Source: Zantedeschia hybrid cultivar (taxonomy: Eukaryota > Streptophyta > Magnoliopsida > Alismatales > Araceae). From it: a stretch of 64,000 bases of DNA. A program made the translations under genes and the position numbers. Every line of letters begins with the position of its first letter. Position 1 is the first letter of the stretch. The DNA lies in contig JARZZO010000013.1 in assembly GCA_030544215.1 (NCBI GenBank), positions 29,929,229-29,993,228 of the forward strand, in the 5' to 3' direction. This document shows positions 22,201-31,176 of this stretch, in pieces. The notes below the pieces were generated by a model that had not been told where the DNA came from, made no database searches, and saw only the letters and a list, made by a program, of their open reading frames with translations.

Positions 22201-24775
22201 CGTTGGCGATCCACTCCGGATGATGCACCTCTCGGAGGTGTCCGGCGTCCAGCCCCTTCTGCACTTCGGCTTGGATGGCGGCTCTCCTTTCTTGATTGAA
22301 GGTGCGCCGCTTCTGCTTTACTGGGGGCTGGTTGGGATCGGTGTGGAGACGGTGCTCGGCTACCTCCGGGTCAACCCCGGGCATGTCCGCCGGAGACCAG
22401 GCGAAGACGTCGAGATTCTCTTTCAAAAACTCGGTAAGCTTCTCTGCTTCAATCTTTTCCAGGCCAGAGCCTATCATCAGGACTCGTCCCTCGCCTCCCG
22501 GAACAGGGACGGCGAGGAGTGCTTCTCCCGGAGATGCCTCGGCTGATGACTCGATCGTCAGGGTTTCGGCTGCGGTCTTCTCCTTGACCGAAATCATGTA
22601 GCACTGCCGGGCCGCTTCTTGGTTCCCTTTGGCCTCGCCTATTCCGTGGCTGGTATGAAACTTCAGCTTCTGATGGAAAGATGATGGCACGGCTCCGACC
22701 CCGCCGATGAGCCTTCGGCCGAATATGGCGTTGTAGGCTGACTCGATCTTTACAACGGCAAAGTCCGTTTCAACGGTTAATTGCCGGGGGGCGGAGCCTA
22801 AAGTTACAGGAAGCCGGACAATACCCTCTACTCGGCAGGGTGAGCCGTTAAAACCGAAGAGGGGGCCCCGGTGAGGCTTCATATTAGCCTCACTCAACCC
22901 CATTTTCTCAAAACAGTCGTAAAACAAGATGTTTGGGGCACTTCCATTATCCACAAAGATTCTATGTACATCATAGCTATTTATTACAGCGTTGACGACG
23001 AGGGCGTCATCATAAGGGACCTGAACATCAGTCAGGTCCTCGGCGCCGAAGGTGATGTCTTCCAGACGAGGCCGCTTCGGCTCGCCGTCAACCGCCGCTA
23101 CGGTGTTGCGCTGCCGCGGCCTTGATCCCTCCCCTGGCCCTCCGGATATCATCATGATAGACCCAGAGCTGGGTCTTTGATGGGATGATTCTACCGGGGC
23201 CGAGGTGGCTTTTGGCGGAGGAGCGGCTTCTATTGCCGGGGGTGGTTGTTGCCTGGGCGCTGCAGGGACGTCCCGGTTCTGCGGCGGCTGCTCCCGTCGA
23301 TACTGCGGCAATCTCCCCTCCCAGATGATGCGGTCGATTTCTTCCCGGAGCTGTCGGCACTCGTCCGTCGTGTGGCCGATCTCTCGGTGATATTCGCAGT
23401 ATCTGTCGGGGTCCCTTCGGCGAGGATCGGTCTTGATGCGATCAGGCCGCCGGAGCATGCCCTTCACCTCCATGAGCATCCGGGAAGGGGGAGCAGGTAA
23501 GGGTAGGTACCGCAGCTGCGGGTCCCGTCGCCTCTCCCTGTCCCAATCCTCCCGGCGATAGCGCTTTCGGGAGGGCTCTTGGTCCTCGGACCGAGGTCGG
23601 ACCACCGGGGGAGCAGGTGCCGAGGTGGCTTCGGTTGCGCCTTTGCCCCTGGACAGCATCAGGGCCTCTCGGTTGATGTACTTATGGGCGCGGGCCACGA
23701 GGTCCTGGAAGGTAGGGGGATGGCGCTTTCCGATGGAGCCGAGGAGCCCCTCGTCCCGGCACCCGCTGATCACGGCCGAGACCGCGATCGAGCTGTCGAG
23801 GTTCGGGATCTGGGCGGCCTCGGTCCGGAACTTGGTGAAGTATTCCTGGAGTGTTTCGGTGGGGCCTTGCCGGATGGCCAGCAAGCTGGCGGAAGTTTTG
23901 GATTGCCGGGTGGCATCATAGAACTGGTCGATGAACAATTGGCCCAACTGGACCAGGGAGTGGATGGAGTTGGGGGCCAGAGTCTCGAACCAGGTGAGGG
24001 CGATTTTTTCAAGGGTGAGGGGGAAAAGACGGCAGCGGACTGCCTCGGAGATCCCTCGGACCCGAAGATAAGTGTTAAATCTCTGGAAATGACAGACCGG
24101 ATCTGTCATTCCGTCGTAGAGAGGGCCCTTCGGCAGCTTGAAGTTGGGGGGTACCTCGGTGGCTAGGAGCTCCGCCGTGAATGGGGTCTGCTCCAGGATG
24201 CTGCTGGCGAGGGGCGCCCCGTGAGGCCGAGACACCATCTGCTGCATCTCTTTACGCATCGCCGTCAGCCGCCGGTCCAGGTCCGGGGCGGTCGAGGTGG
24301 CGACGGATTGCCCTCCGGTTCGGGCCGGACGGTACTCCGACGAAGCATAATCCTGCTCCGTCAGGCGATCAGCGCGAGGAGCTCGGACAGGTAGCGTCGA
24401 GGGCTCGCTGCGCGTCTCCGCGGTCTCGTTGGGAGGAACCGGCGCAGGCGCCGGCCGGAACCGGGCATCTTGTACTAGGTAGAGTGGGGGGAGTGGCGCC
24501 TGCTGAGGAAGCTGTCCCATTAGCCCCATGCGCTGGGCGATGGCGGATACCATCTCCTGGAGAGGCGCTAGGGACGTGACGGCAGCGGCCAGCGTTGCCA
24601 CTTGCTGCTGGAGCACCCCCACTCGGTCTTCCGAGCCGAGAGACTCCGGTATGGTCGGCAGAGGCAGGCTCGGCGGGGCAGAAGGTGCGCCTTCGGAAGG
24701 CAGCATCTGCGCCGAGGCCTCCCGCCTTTCTGCTTCGCTTTGTCCGGATCGTCGGGTCACAGGTCGTTGAGACAT
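19274..24775 (-). CDS. Element A Gag-Pol polyprotein, intact (1833 aa)
   Basis: It encodes capsid and enzymes for retrotransposition by reverse transcription and integration. Order by rough residue: retrotransposon gag domain 220-320; zinc knuckle near 458 (CEYHREIGHTTDEC); aspartic protease near 607 (VDNGSAPNILF); reverse transcriptase 840-1020 with YIDD at about 970; first RNase H 1100-1220; second, archaeal-type RNase H 1262-1390 with D, E (NNAAEYEAL), D (SDSQL) and D (ARADAL) in place; integrase zinc finger near 1483-1520 (CDQC); integrase core with D (GIDLLGPF), D (SDNGKQF) and E (NGQVEVTNR) at about 1550-1650; C-terminal domain to 1833. No chromodomain is seen. The start ATG lies 18 bases past the primer binding site. 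The frame is open throughout, so the element may still be competent. The G in the usual FVDG of the second RNase H is D here. Confidence 0.95.
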   Translation of the reverse strand: MSQRPVTRRSGQSEAERREASAQMLPSEGAPSAPPSLPLPTIPESLGSEDRVGVLQQQVATLAAAVTSLAPLQEMVSAIAQRMGLMGQLPQQAPLPPLYLVQDARFRPAPAPVPPNETAETRSEPSTLPVRAPRADRLTEQDYASSEYRPARTGGQSVATSTAPDLDRRLTAMRKEMQQMVSRPHGAPLASSILEQTPFTAELLATEVPPNFKLPKGPLYDGMTDPVCHFQRFNTYLRVRGISEAVRCRLFPLTLEKIALTWFETLAPNSIHSLVQLGQLFIDQFYDATRQSKTSASLLAIRQGPTETLQEYFTKFRTEAAQIPNLDSSIAVSAVISGCRDEGLLGSIGKRHPPTFQDLVARAHKYINREALMLSRGKGATEATSAPAPPVVRPRSEDQEPSRKRYRREDWDRERRRDPQLRYLPLPAPPSRMLMEVKGMLRRPDRIKTDPRRRDPDRYCEYHREIGHTTDECRQLREEIDRIIWEGRLPQYRREQPPQNRDVPAAPRQQPPPAIEAAPPPKATSAPVESSHQRPSSGSIMMISGGPGEGSRPRQRNTVAAVDGEPKRPRLEDITFGAEDLTDVQVPYDDALVVNAVINSYDVHRIFVDNGSAPNILFYDCFEKMGLSEANMKPHRGPLFGFNGSPCRVEGIVRLPVTLGSAPRQLTVETDFAVVKIESAYNAIFGRRLIGGVGAVPSSFHQKLKFHTSHGIGEAKGNQEAARQCYMISVKEKTAAETLTIESSAEASPGEALLAVPVPGGEGRVLMIGSGLEKIEAEKLTEFLKENLDVFAWSPADMPGVDPEVAEHRLHTDPNQPPVKQKRRTFNQERRAAIQAEVQKGLDAGHLREVHHPEWIANVVMVPKKDGKWRMCVDFTNLNKACPMDSFPLPRIDQVVDATSGHELLSFLDAYSGYHQIRMHPDDESKTSFTTDLGLYCYTRMPFGLKNAGATYQRLVNKVFAPQLGRNMEVYIDDMLVKSRIAAGHLADLAETFSALRRYKMKLNPAKCAFGVASGKFLGYMVTHRGVEANPEKVLAIMQRRPPANIREVQKLNGRIAALSRFMSRAADYCFPFFKLLKKANNFEWTEECQAAFDQLKAYLSKVPILSKPVPGEPLSLYLAVSETALSAVLIREQECIQKPVYYTSRALQGAELRYLALEKLALALVSSARRLRPYFLAHSVKVLTDQPLRQVLSRPEVSGRLAKWAIELGEFDISYAPRVAIKAQTLADFIAELTPGASGAPQPVPNAPKAEATSAPAPADEWRLFVDDSACSTGSGAVWILASPEGVVTEYALRFSFPATNNAAEYEALISGLRAAKKLGARNLKAFSDSQLIASHISGEYEARDTMMASYLQVTRKILAQFDSYEVVRIPRAENARADALSLLASTQDGGGGRMILVEELAEPSLGETKAMQVAEAEAETWMTPLVAFLLQGEVPPDPKEAKHIRQRSSHFLLLDGVLYKKSFGRPLLWCLGPAEADYATKEVHEGVCGAHAGGRALAHKLLRQGYWWLTLREDALALVRRCDQCQRYSSLIHQAAALLTPLSDPWPFAQWGIDLLGPFPVATGQRKFLIVAVDYFTKWVEAEPLAAITDNNAWNFVWKSIICRFGIPRAIISDNGKQFDSRRFSDNCASFGILHKFTSVAHPRTNGQVEVTNRSLLQGLKTRLGEAKGRWVEELPSVLWAYRTTSRTPTGETPFRMAYGIEAVIPVEIGLPSPRVVDYDPEANEEGLKDHLDLIEETRDKARIRLAAYQQRMAKYHNTRVKPRGFEVGSLVLRNAHASKPAEASGKLAPNWEGPYRVREVIRRGAYRLETLSGQPLPRTWNVERLRRYYV

Positions 24776-24793
24776 GACTTGTTTTGTTGGTTT

Positions 24794-24809
24794 CCCACAG
24801 ACGGCGCCA
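24794..24809 (-). promoter_or_regulatory. Element A primer binding site
   Basis: The minus strand reads TGGCGCCGTCTGTGGG, two bases inside the 5' LTR. The first ten bases fit the 3' end of plant tRNA-Asp as I recall it. The match of the remainder is uncertain. Confidence 0.8.
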
Positions 24810-24811
24810 CG

Positions 24812-25865
24812 TGATGTAGACTGGATCTATCACGACCGGATTCCGAGGCTGGAACCCGAAGAAGTGGATCCGAAGCCGGTTCGGATCAGTGTTACTGAGG
24901 CCCGACGGGGATCCGGAAGGCCGAGGAGGCGGAGGCGAAGACGAGGGTCCGAAGGCCGAAGGGTGCTTCGGTCGGTGCAGGCTCGTCTCCGGGAAGTCGG
25001 GGCCGAGGCTCCTTCGGCGGGCGAAGGGGCGGCGCGGATGAAGCTCCTTCTGGCTGTATTGCCGACATGCGATGAAGCCGAAGCCGACGGTCTGAGGCCG
25101 GAAGGGTCTCGGACTCGGCTTGCTCTTGGATAGTGAGCCCAAAAGCCCTTTTTGTCGGACGAGGGGACAGCGCGGGGCCGAGTCTCCCGTCGCGGGGCAG
25201 CCGTCGCACGGCGTCGAGACCAGGGAGAGGAGTCCGAGGTCGGCGGCCGAGACCAACTCGGGAAGGTCGGCGATGATTCGAACCGAGCTCCTGCAGGAGG
25301 GAAAGAAGAAGAAACCGGTCAGCAGGAGTCCCGGGCTCTGGCCCTTAGGAACCCCCTCCGACGATCAAGTTAGCTTCTGAAGATGATTCGATTCAGAAGG
25401 CAAGAAGTAGCTTTAATGCTATTTGGACCGTAGTCCTTAAGGGTCTCGGAGGCAAAGAGTTGCATACCTTTGACAATAAATAGCGGTGTATTTATAGCAG
25501 AGGATAGAGGTTGGTTAACGGTGGTAGCCGATATAGGACTATGTTTGGGCTTACTGGTAAACCGCCATAGTGCCTGATCCGCCACCGGAGTGGGCCGGAC
25601 TCGGCTATCGGGCCGAAGGGGGTTGGGCCGCCGATGGGCCGAAGCCTGCTGGGCGTAGGGCTGCCGCGCTGTTCCCGGGCTGTAGGCTGATGGGCCGCTG
25701 ACGGGCCGAAGCCTGTTGGGCCGGGAGCAATGGTGCCGCTTATGGGGCCGAGGGCTGCTGAGCCGCTGATGGGCTGGAGGCTCTCGGAGGGCCTGATCCT
25801 GCTGCTGTTGGGCTGAACGGGGTTTGGACCTGCTCTAATGGGCCGAATTGGATTCTGCCTCATCA
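24812..25865 (-). repeat. Element A 5' LTR
   Basis: 1054 bp, TG...CA ends on the minus strand. It drives gag-pol and is followed by GTGGT on the outer side. Confidence 0.93.
25489..25496 (-). promoter_or_regulatory. Element A LTR TATA box
   Basis: TATAAATA on the minus strand, about 370 bp inside the outer end of the 5' LTR. Transcription would start near 25460. Confidence 0.7.
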
Positions 25866-25870
25866 GTGGT

Positions 25871-27307
25871 CATCGGTAAAACACACTAAAAAGGGCATTA
25901 ACCTTAAGTAAGCTTGTTGAAGCAATAAAAAAAATAATCAATCTAGTGTCGACAGCATATCTTTCATCGGTAAAAGCCCACGAAATAATGGACTAAACAG
26001 AATCCTTTTATAAATGAATTAACCGAACATCTCAGAATAAAGGAATACACTAAGAACAAAATGTTAGTTAAAAGCTAGTCTTTATTAGTATCACCGTAGA
26101 AAACTCAACGGCCTATGAAATTCTGCCCACGATTGTAATACAAGTGCACCTACCCTATCGATGAGGGAAATTTTCTTTCCCCCATGGGGATAGTAGTGAC
26201 AACCCATGCCATCAAAGCTGGTCCGATCGGGGAGAGAAGCAGTCAGCCTAGTGGGCCTCACGTCACCCGATAGTCAATCGGCCGATCTCAATCCGGATCA
26301 GCCGATCGGACCGGGATCGGTAGGTCTTGATTCGGCCGATTTCGGTCGATCTCTGTCGATCCGATCTTGATTCGGATCGGGATCGGCGGGTCTCGATTCG
26401 GAGACCCGATCCAATCCGAAATTCCTCGTTGCATGGTGTATAGAAGAAAGAATTGAAACCTTGAGGAATAGTCTTACATCAGAAGCTATCGAAAACTTCT
26501 TCTACTATCTCCTCTCCCAAAAGTATGACCGGACATATCAAATCAAGATAAGTTCTCATGCTCTCTCTCCTACCATTTATACTGCCCAAGTGTTGCTGAC
26601 TTGGACGACCAAGGGGCCTCTTCGAGACCACACTGGGACCCACTAATGGGTGCTTACCGTGTAGGGGTGGTATTACAGGTCTCAGCTGCATCACCTATAT
26701 AATATGAAACCTGTTAAGGTTAACCAAGAGTAGTATCCACTTCTTACCAAACTTAGGATAGGGTATCAGACTATAGACCCCTATTTGCGGTCGTCCACAT
26801 GGGACTGCCTGGCCCATTTACATTGTAAATCCATGGTTTCCGGACATAACGAGGCCCATTAAATCTTAATGTCATTTCATGTGCGGACGTGATCTCTTTA
26901 CTTTGCAGCTGTCCAGTCAAAGATTACGAGTGCCGAGCTGAGGTGGTCTTTGAAGTTGGCAAATTTCAGAGGAAAAAAAAATTAAGGCCATCCAATCACA
27001 AGATGGGATGCTAGAGCCATGTAAGGAAGCAAGTGTAATACTACTGATGGTCAGCACAGTCCAACTAATTCGATGGGACGCTGTGTTAAGGGGGAATTTT
27101 TAATGTTTGCAAATAATGCCTAAAGATTTTATATTCGTATGTAATCCCCTTACATAATTCATGTTTGCATATAACCGTAACTTTAGAGGTATTTCCGTAC
27201 AATCCCCTTAATTATGCAATTTTTTTGAATTTCACGTAAGTTAAAATATTATTACTTTACGTACAATATATGTAAGTTATTAAATAAAAATACCAATAAG
27301 AACCTTA
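25871..27307. other. Intergenic DNA
   Basis: No gene is recognised. The only identified feature is the GATCGG-rich MITE copy at 26269-26426. Confidence 0.5.
26269..26426. mobile_element. Small GATCGG-rich MITE, copy 2 (inverted)
   Basis: The reverse complement aligns along its length with 4993-5180. Shared blocks include GAATTNCGGAT at one end, GACCCGCCGATCCC in the middle, and ATCGGCCGA at the other end. No clear target duplication remains, and the left end is approximate. Confidence 0.65.
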
Positions 27308-27315
27308 GTTAAAAT

Positions 27316-27912
27316 CAAGATTTGCCGTATCGTACTGGATCGGTCCGACTTGTATGAGTCGATTCGGATCTGGGCCGACCCGATCCGCTGGCACGGTCGG
27401 ATCGGACGATCCGGTTTCCACCGCTCCGGATTGCAGCGACTCGGTGCGTATCGGCCCGGCTCTCACCGGATCGCAGCGGTTTGGGTTCGAGCAGCTACGA
27501 TTCAGTGCGAGCCAGCCCGATAGGCGCCGAGTCGCTGCAATCTAGTCCAATATTTGATCCTTCTATGAGATTTGATGTGCCACTTTATTTTACAAATTGA
27601 TGTTTCTATATTAAATTCTTCTTAATTAGTATGCTAGAATATCTTTTTTATAATTAAATAAATGAAATTGATGTTTTTGTGTTAAAATGTGACTCATAAT
27701 CATTTACCGTAATAAAAACATCAAGTATAATTTATAAAATTGCATATTTATGTTCAATAAATTGAAGATGTTTTTTCAAAAAAAAAAAACTTGAACCAGC
27801 CTGAACCGGGCCAACTTGTGCAAGTCGGCCTGAGTTGGGCCGATCCGGATCGGATCCGATTCCTATCTGGCCGGATCCAATCCGATCCAGATGTACGATA
27901 CGGCAAACCTTG
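27316..27912. mobile_element. hAT-type MITE, 597 bp
   Basis: The ends are 20-bp inverted repeats with one mismatch: CAAGATTTGCCGTATCGTAC at 27316-27335, and the complement of CAAGGTTTGCCGTATCGTAC at 27893-27912. Perfect 8-bp duplications GTTAAAAT flank it (27308-27315, 27913-27920). An 8-bp duplication and CA-starting ends fit hAT. The interior has GATCGG-rich subterminal regions around an AT-rich core and no transposase. Confidence 0.85.
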
Positions 27913-27920
27913 GTTAAAAT

Positions 27921-28851
27921 ACAAATACCTTACAAGAAAAATTACACAAACATCCACCCATAAATTTATTGCAATTTAACTTTACAACTATATTTAGCAT
28001 GAAAAAATATTTTTGTTTAAAAGTGTGTGCTGTAAATAGAAATAATTTTTTGATGCGAAATATGTAAAAGAACAAGCTTATGGACGAAATTCAGGTAAGA
28101 TAATAAAGGGAGTTATATGAAAATATCATCATTATATATATATATATATATATAATATGTTAATTCATGTGAAGTTCAAAGTAAACCCACATAGTTAAGG
28201 GGGTTATACACAAATATCACCACACTTAAGACAATTATATGTAAATATGAATCATATAGGGATTTATCTAAAAGTATGAAATCTTTAGGGGGTTATTTGC
28301 AAAAATCTCTCTTATTTTAATAAAACCCAAGGGTGGGGCTAATTCTAGGGGTCATTCATACCGTCTGATCTTTGATCGGTTGTTTGGACAGCTAGAATTT
28401 TAAAAAAAAAATAGATCGTGCCAAAAATTGGACAGTAAGAGATTAGGTCTCTATGTGATGGGATGGTTCAAATTGCACCCACAGGACTACGGCACAGTGC
28501 ATCAAGCATTATTCTATTCGGAGAGCAAAATCATATTGTTTGTCCTTCACATATTGGGCCTGTAACACAAATTTTACGACTGTGGGCCTCAGCAAGGCAA
28601 GGTCGGCAGCAAGGAATAAAGACAAGAACGCCTTTTTTTCTCGTTCTAGTGCCTAAAGAGTAAGATCTCACTAGGAATCAACCTTCGACGCTCATTTCTG
28701 ACCAATTCCACTTGAAGCATAGGACTGCCCTTCCTTGCTTATGGCCAAGCCACTGTGCCTCTCTTGACAAATCCATTTCAGCTTCTTTGTGCTAGTAATT
28801 GGGTCTTGTAAAGGTCCGAGTGTAAGTCAGTTTTATGTTGAGTCTTAAGGT
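27921..28851. other. Intergenic DNA with a TA microsatellite
   Basis: A (TA)n run lies at about 28133-28155. No gene is recognised. Confidence 0.5.
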
Positions 28852-28856
28852 ACAGT

Positions 28857-30208
28857 TGTAGACACGTTAATTTTGACATCATTTTTAGTAAATTTTATGT
28901 CATATAATAATGCCTCAAAATGGTCTGATATTTAATCATTGGTTAATTTTTACAATTTTTCTGGAATAATTATCTAAATGACATCGGGTCAGACATACAT
29001 CATTTAAGTTTACTAATGAAATTCATTTTAATTCAGATTTTTAATCAAATATGAAAAAATTCTAAAAGACGTCGAAATGTAAAGACGCCATTTAAGATTT
29101 TATTCTTATTTTGATTTTTAATCTGATTTTTAATTAATTTGTTAATAAACTAAAAGACGTCTATCTTACACGACGCTATTTAGGTATCGTAAAGTGTTTC
29201 TGTTTCTTCTTCTCGATGTTTATCCTTATCTTAATTAAGCTAAAAGACGTCTCCCTTGGGCGACGCGTTTTAAGGAATTACAGATAATGATGAATTAGCA
29301 TGTATTTATCTATTTCTTGGTTGGATTGGCTTCAAACTCTTTCATGTTAATTCATAAGTAACCGCGGACGCATGAACTTAAGTCTATAGAAACCCAAACC
29401 CTTGGTCATTAGAAAGTTAGTGGAAAATATTAGTGATAATCTGTGAAAAGAGTTAGTGAAAATCTTTGAAGAAAGAGTGAAATCTTTGAAGAAGAATTCA
29501 AGAGAGACGACGTCCAAACGCTGAAAGAGTTGAAGGATCGAGGCGTTGCATGGCTACTTCCAAAAGTCTTGAAACAAGCTTCATCCTCTCTTCGTTCTTT
29601 CTTCAAGATTATTCAAGACCAAGGCTTCCAGGGGCCATTCAACTCCATCCAACTTCTTACTTTCTCTTGTTTTCACCATCATATTAGTTCATAATTCTAC
29701 ATCACATCACTTTATGCCATTCACACATTCACTAGCATAATTTCCAACCCACATGTTAAGGGGTTTTAAAGACTACAAAATAAGTGAGTTCATTTGTTTG
29801 AGTTGCATGATTAGAATTTTTATTGGCATAGATACTACCTCTATTTAATTCTTATTGTTCTTTTTTATTATTATTATTTTTTATTTCATGCTTTACAAGG
29901 AACAATCGTCAAGGTCAGAAGATCAAAAGGAGGGAATCAATAAAGAAAATCTAGACGATCATCAAAGACCAATCATCATTCAAAGCAAGAACAAAGTTAG
30001 AAGGGTTCTTTTTCTTCAACCAGCTGAAGGGAAGGAATCAAGAACTTCAACATCTCTCACATCTGAAACAGGTAAACGATCAATCTTTGTCTTTTGAAAC
30101 TTTTTAGTCAAAAGTTTCTAGTGATCACACTTAGTTTTTAATAGGTTTATTTGTCATTTAATTAACAAATTTTTCATAATAATCACACATCAAATTTGAG
30201 CACTCACA
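28857..30208 (+). repeat. Element B 5' LTR
   Basis: 1352 bp, TGTAGACACG to CACTCACA. It differs from the 3' LTR by many substitutions and small indels, including about 20 extra bases near 29440. Its TATA box is altered to TATAGAAA (29385-29392), where the 3' LTR has TATAAATA. Confidence 0.9.
29063..29272. repeat. Dyad repeat cluster, 3 copies (B 5' LTR)
   Basis: Each copy is 32 bp: an 11-bp arm of type TAAAAGACGTC, exactly ten variable bases, then the inverted arm GACGCNNTTTA. Starts are at 29063, 29151 and 29241, spaced 88-90 bp, upstream of the TATA position. The spacers differ in sequence but not in length. Confidence 0.85.
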
Positions 30209-30214
30209 GCTTTT

Positions 30215-30230
30215 TGGCGATCACGGTGAG
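30215..30230 (+). promoter_or_regulatory. Element B putative primer binding site
   Basis: TGGCGATCACGGTGAG starts six bases after the LTR. The TGG start is typical of plant elements. The tRNA is not identified. Confidence 0.55.
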
Positions 30231-30589
30231 ACTTGGTCTCGTCATCTTTTAAATCTTTGTTCTTGCTTTTATCAATCGGGCACCCACAGTGTACCACTTG
30301 TGTCCCTCATACACGCCTTCACCGATTGGTGAGTTTTTAGTTTAACTGTTATTCCTACGTGCACCACGTGCACACCCTTGCGGTAAGATCTTGCCCTCCC
30401 CGTTTGATTGATTGAAGAGTTGTGATTGTGATAAGAAGAATGTGTAGTTGATTGAATGTTTTAGTTGTTTACATGATAAATCATACTGTTAAAAAAAGAT
30501 TCGCATGAGCTGATTATTTACCGCTTTATCTTGTTAGTTCGAGAGGGAATTGACCCAGAAATTCCTTCTTAATTGTTGATTCTGCGCTT

Positions 30590-30742
30590 TGAATAGCGTC
30601 TTGGGACAGCGACACGTTTAATAACCGCGTCGCCACAACACGACGCCTTTTAGGCAAAATTTTCTACTGTCTATTGCCTGAGGTTCTACGAGCAGAATAA
30701 AGTTTTGTTTTGAATAGCGTCGAGGAACAGCGACGCGATTCA
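30590..30742. repeat. Dyad repeat cluster, 3 copies (B leader)
   Basis: Starts are 30590, 30621 and 30711, each with a ten-base spacer. The first two abut. Arms here are of the TGAATAGCGTC type. Confidence 0.8.
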
Positions 30743-31176
30743 AGCATATTTTTGTTTTGTTCTCCAGTCCTTGGATTTCTGATTTGATTGCTATTACCCA
30801 TTACATATTAAGCATTAAAGGCCATCCCGGCCACAGGTCATATGCACTGGAGCTAACCATCCCCCCTCTTATAGGAACACCTTTCTTGACGTCGGTCCCT
30901 CAATCATACTAGAGTGATTGACGTTAAAGACTTCCGTAAGTCCCCAAAATTAAGGTATTCCTCCTTGTTCATCGGGTGGTTGTACCAATTGAAGTCCTGG
31001 TTAGATTTTTATATCGTTGTGAGAAAAAGCCTTAGAATATAACGGTGGAAACTGAATTGAAATTAGGATCCTACCTGTTGAGTGAATTTGTGGTTAACAT
31101 AATCCAAATAATCCAACAAGGAATCCTAAAACAACGTTAAACATCCACTTATTGGTCTAATCTCTGTACAACTTAT

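Larger units (their letters stand above)
13960..25865 (-). mobile_element. Element A: Ty3/gypsy Tat-lineage LTR retrotransposon
   Basis: This is a complete 11.9-kb element with 5-bp target duplications GTGGT (13955-13959, 25866-25870). Two LTRs of equal length, each running TGATG...CATCA on its coding strand, flank a primer binding site, gag-pol on the minus strand, an antisense gene on the plus strand, and a purine tract. The second RNase H domain and the antisense gene between pol and the 3' LTR are hallmarks of the Tat lineage. It is much more GC- and CpG-rich than elements B and C. Confidence 0.95.
30209..31176 (+). other. Element B untranslated leader
   Basis: About 970 bp separate the LTR from the gag frame. 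It contains inverted words (CAATCGG at about 30275 and CCGATTG at about 30322), a G-box palindrome region (GTGCACCACGTGCAC, about 30360), and a dyad cluster. The same order occurs in element C at 38664-39691. Confidence 0.6.

Noticed and set aside
13960..25865. Element A as the source of the antisense genes in element C
   Set aside because: The N-terminal domains show no visible similarity, and the exon numbers differ (three versus seven and two).
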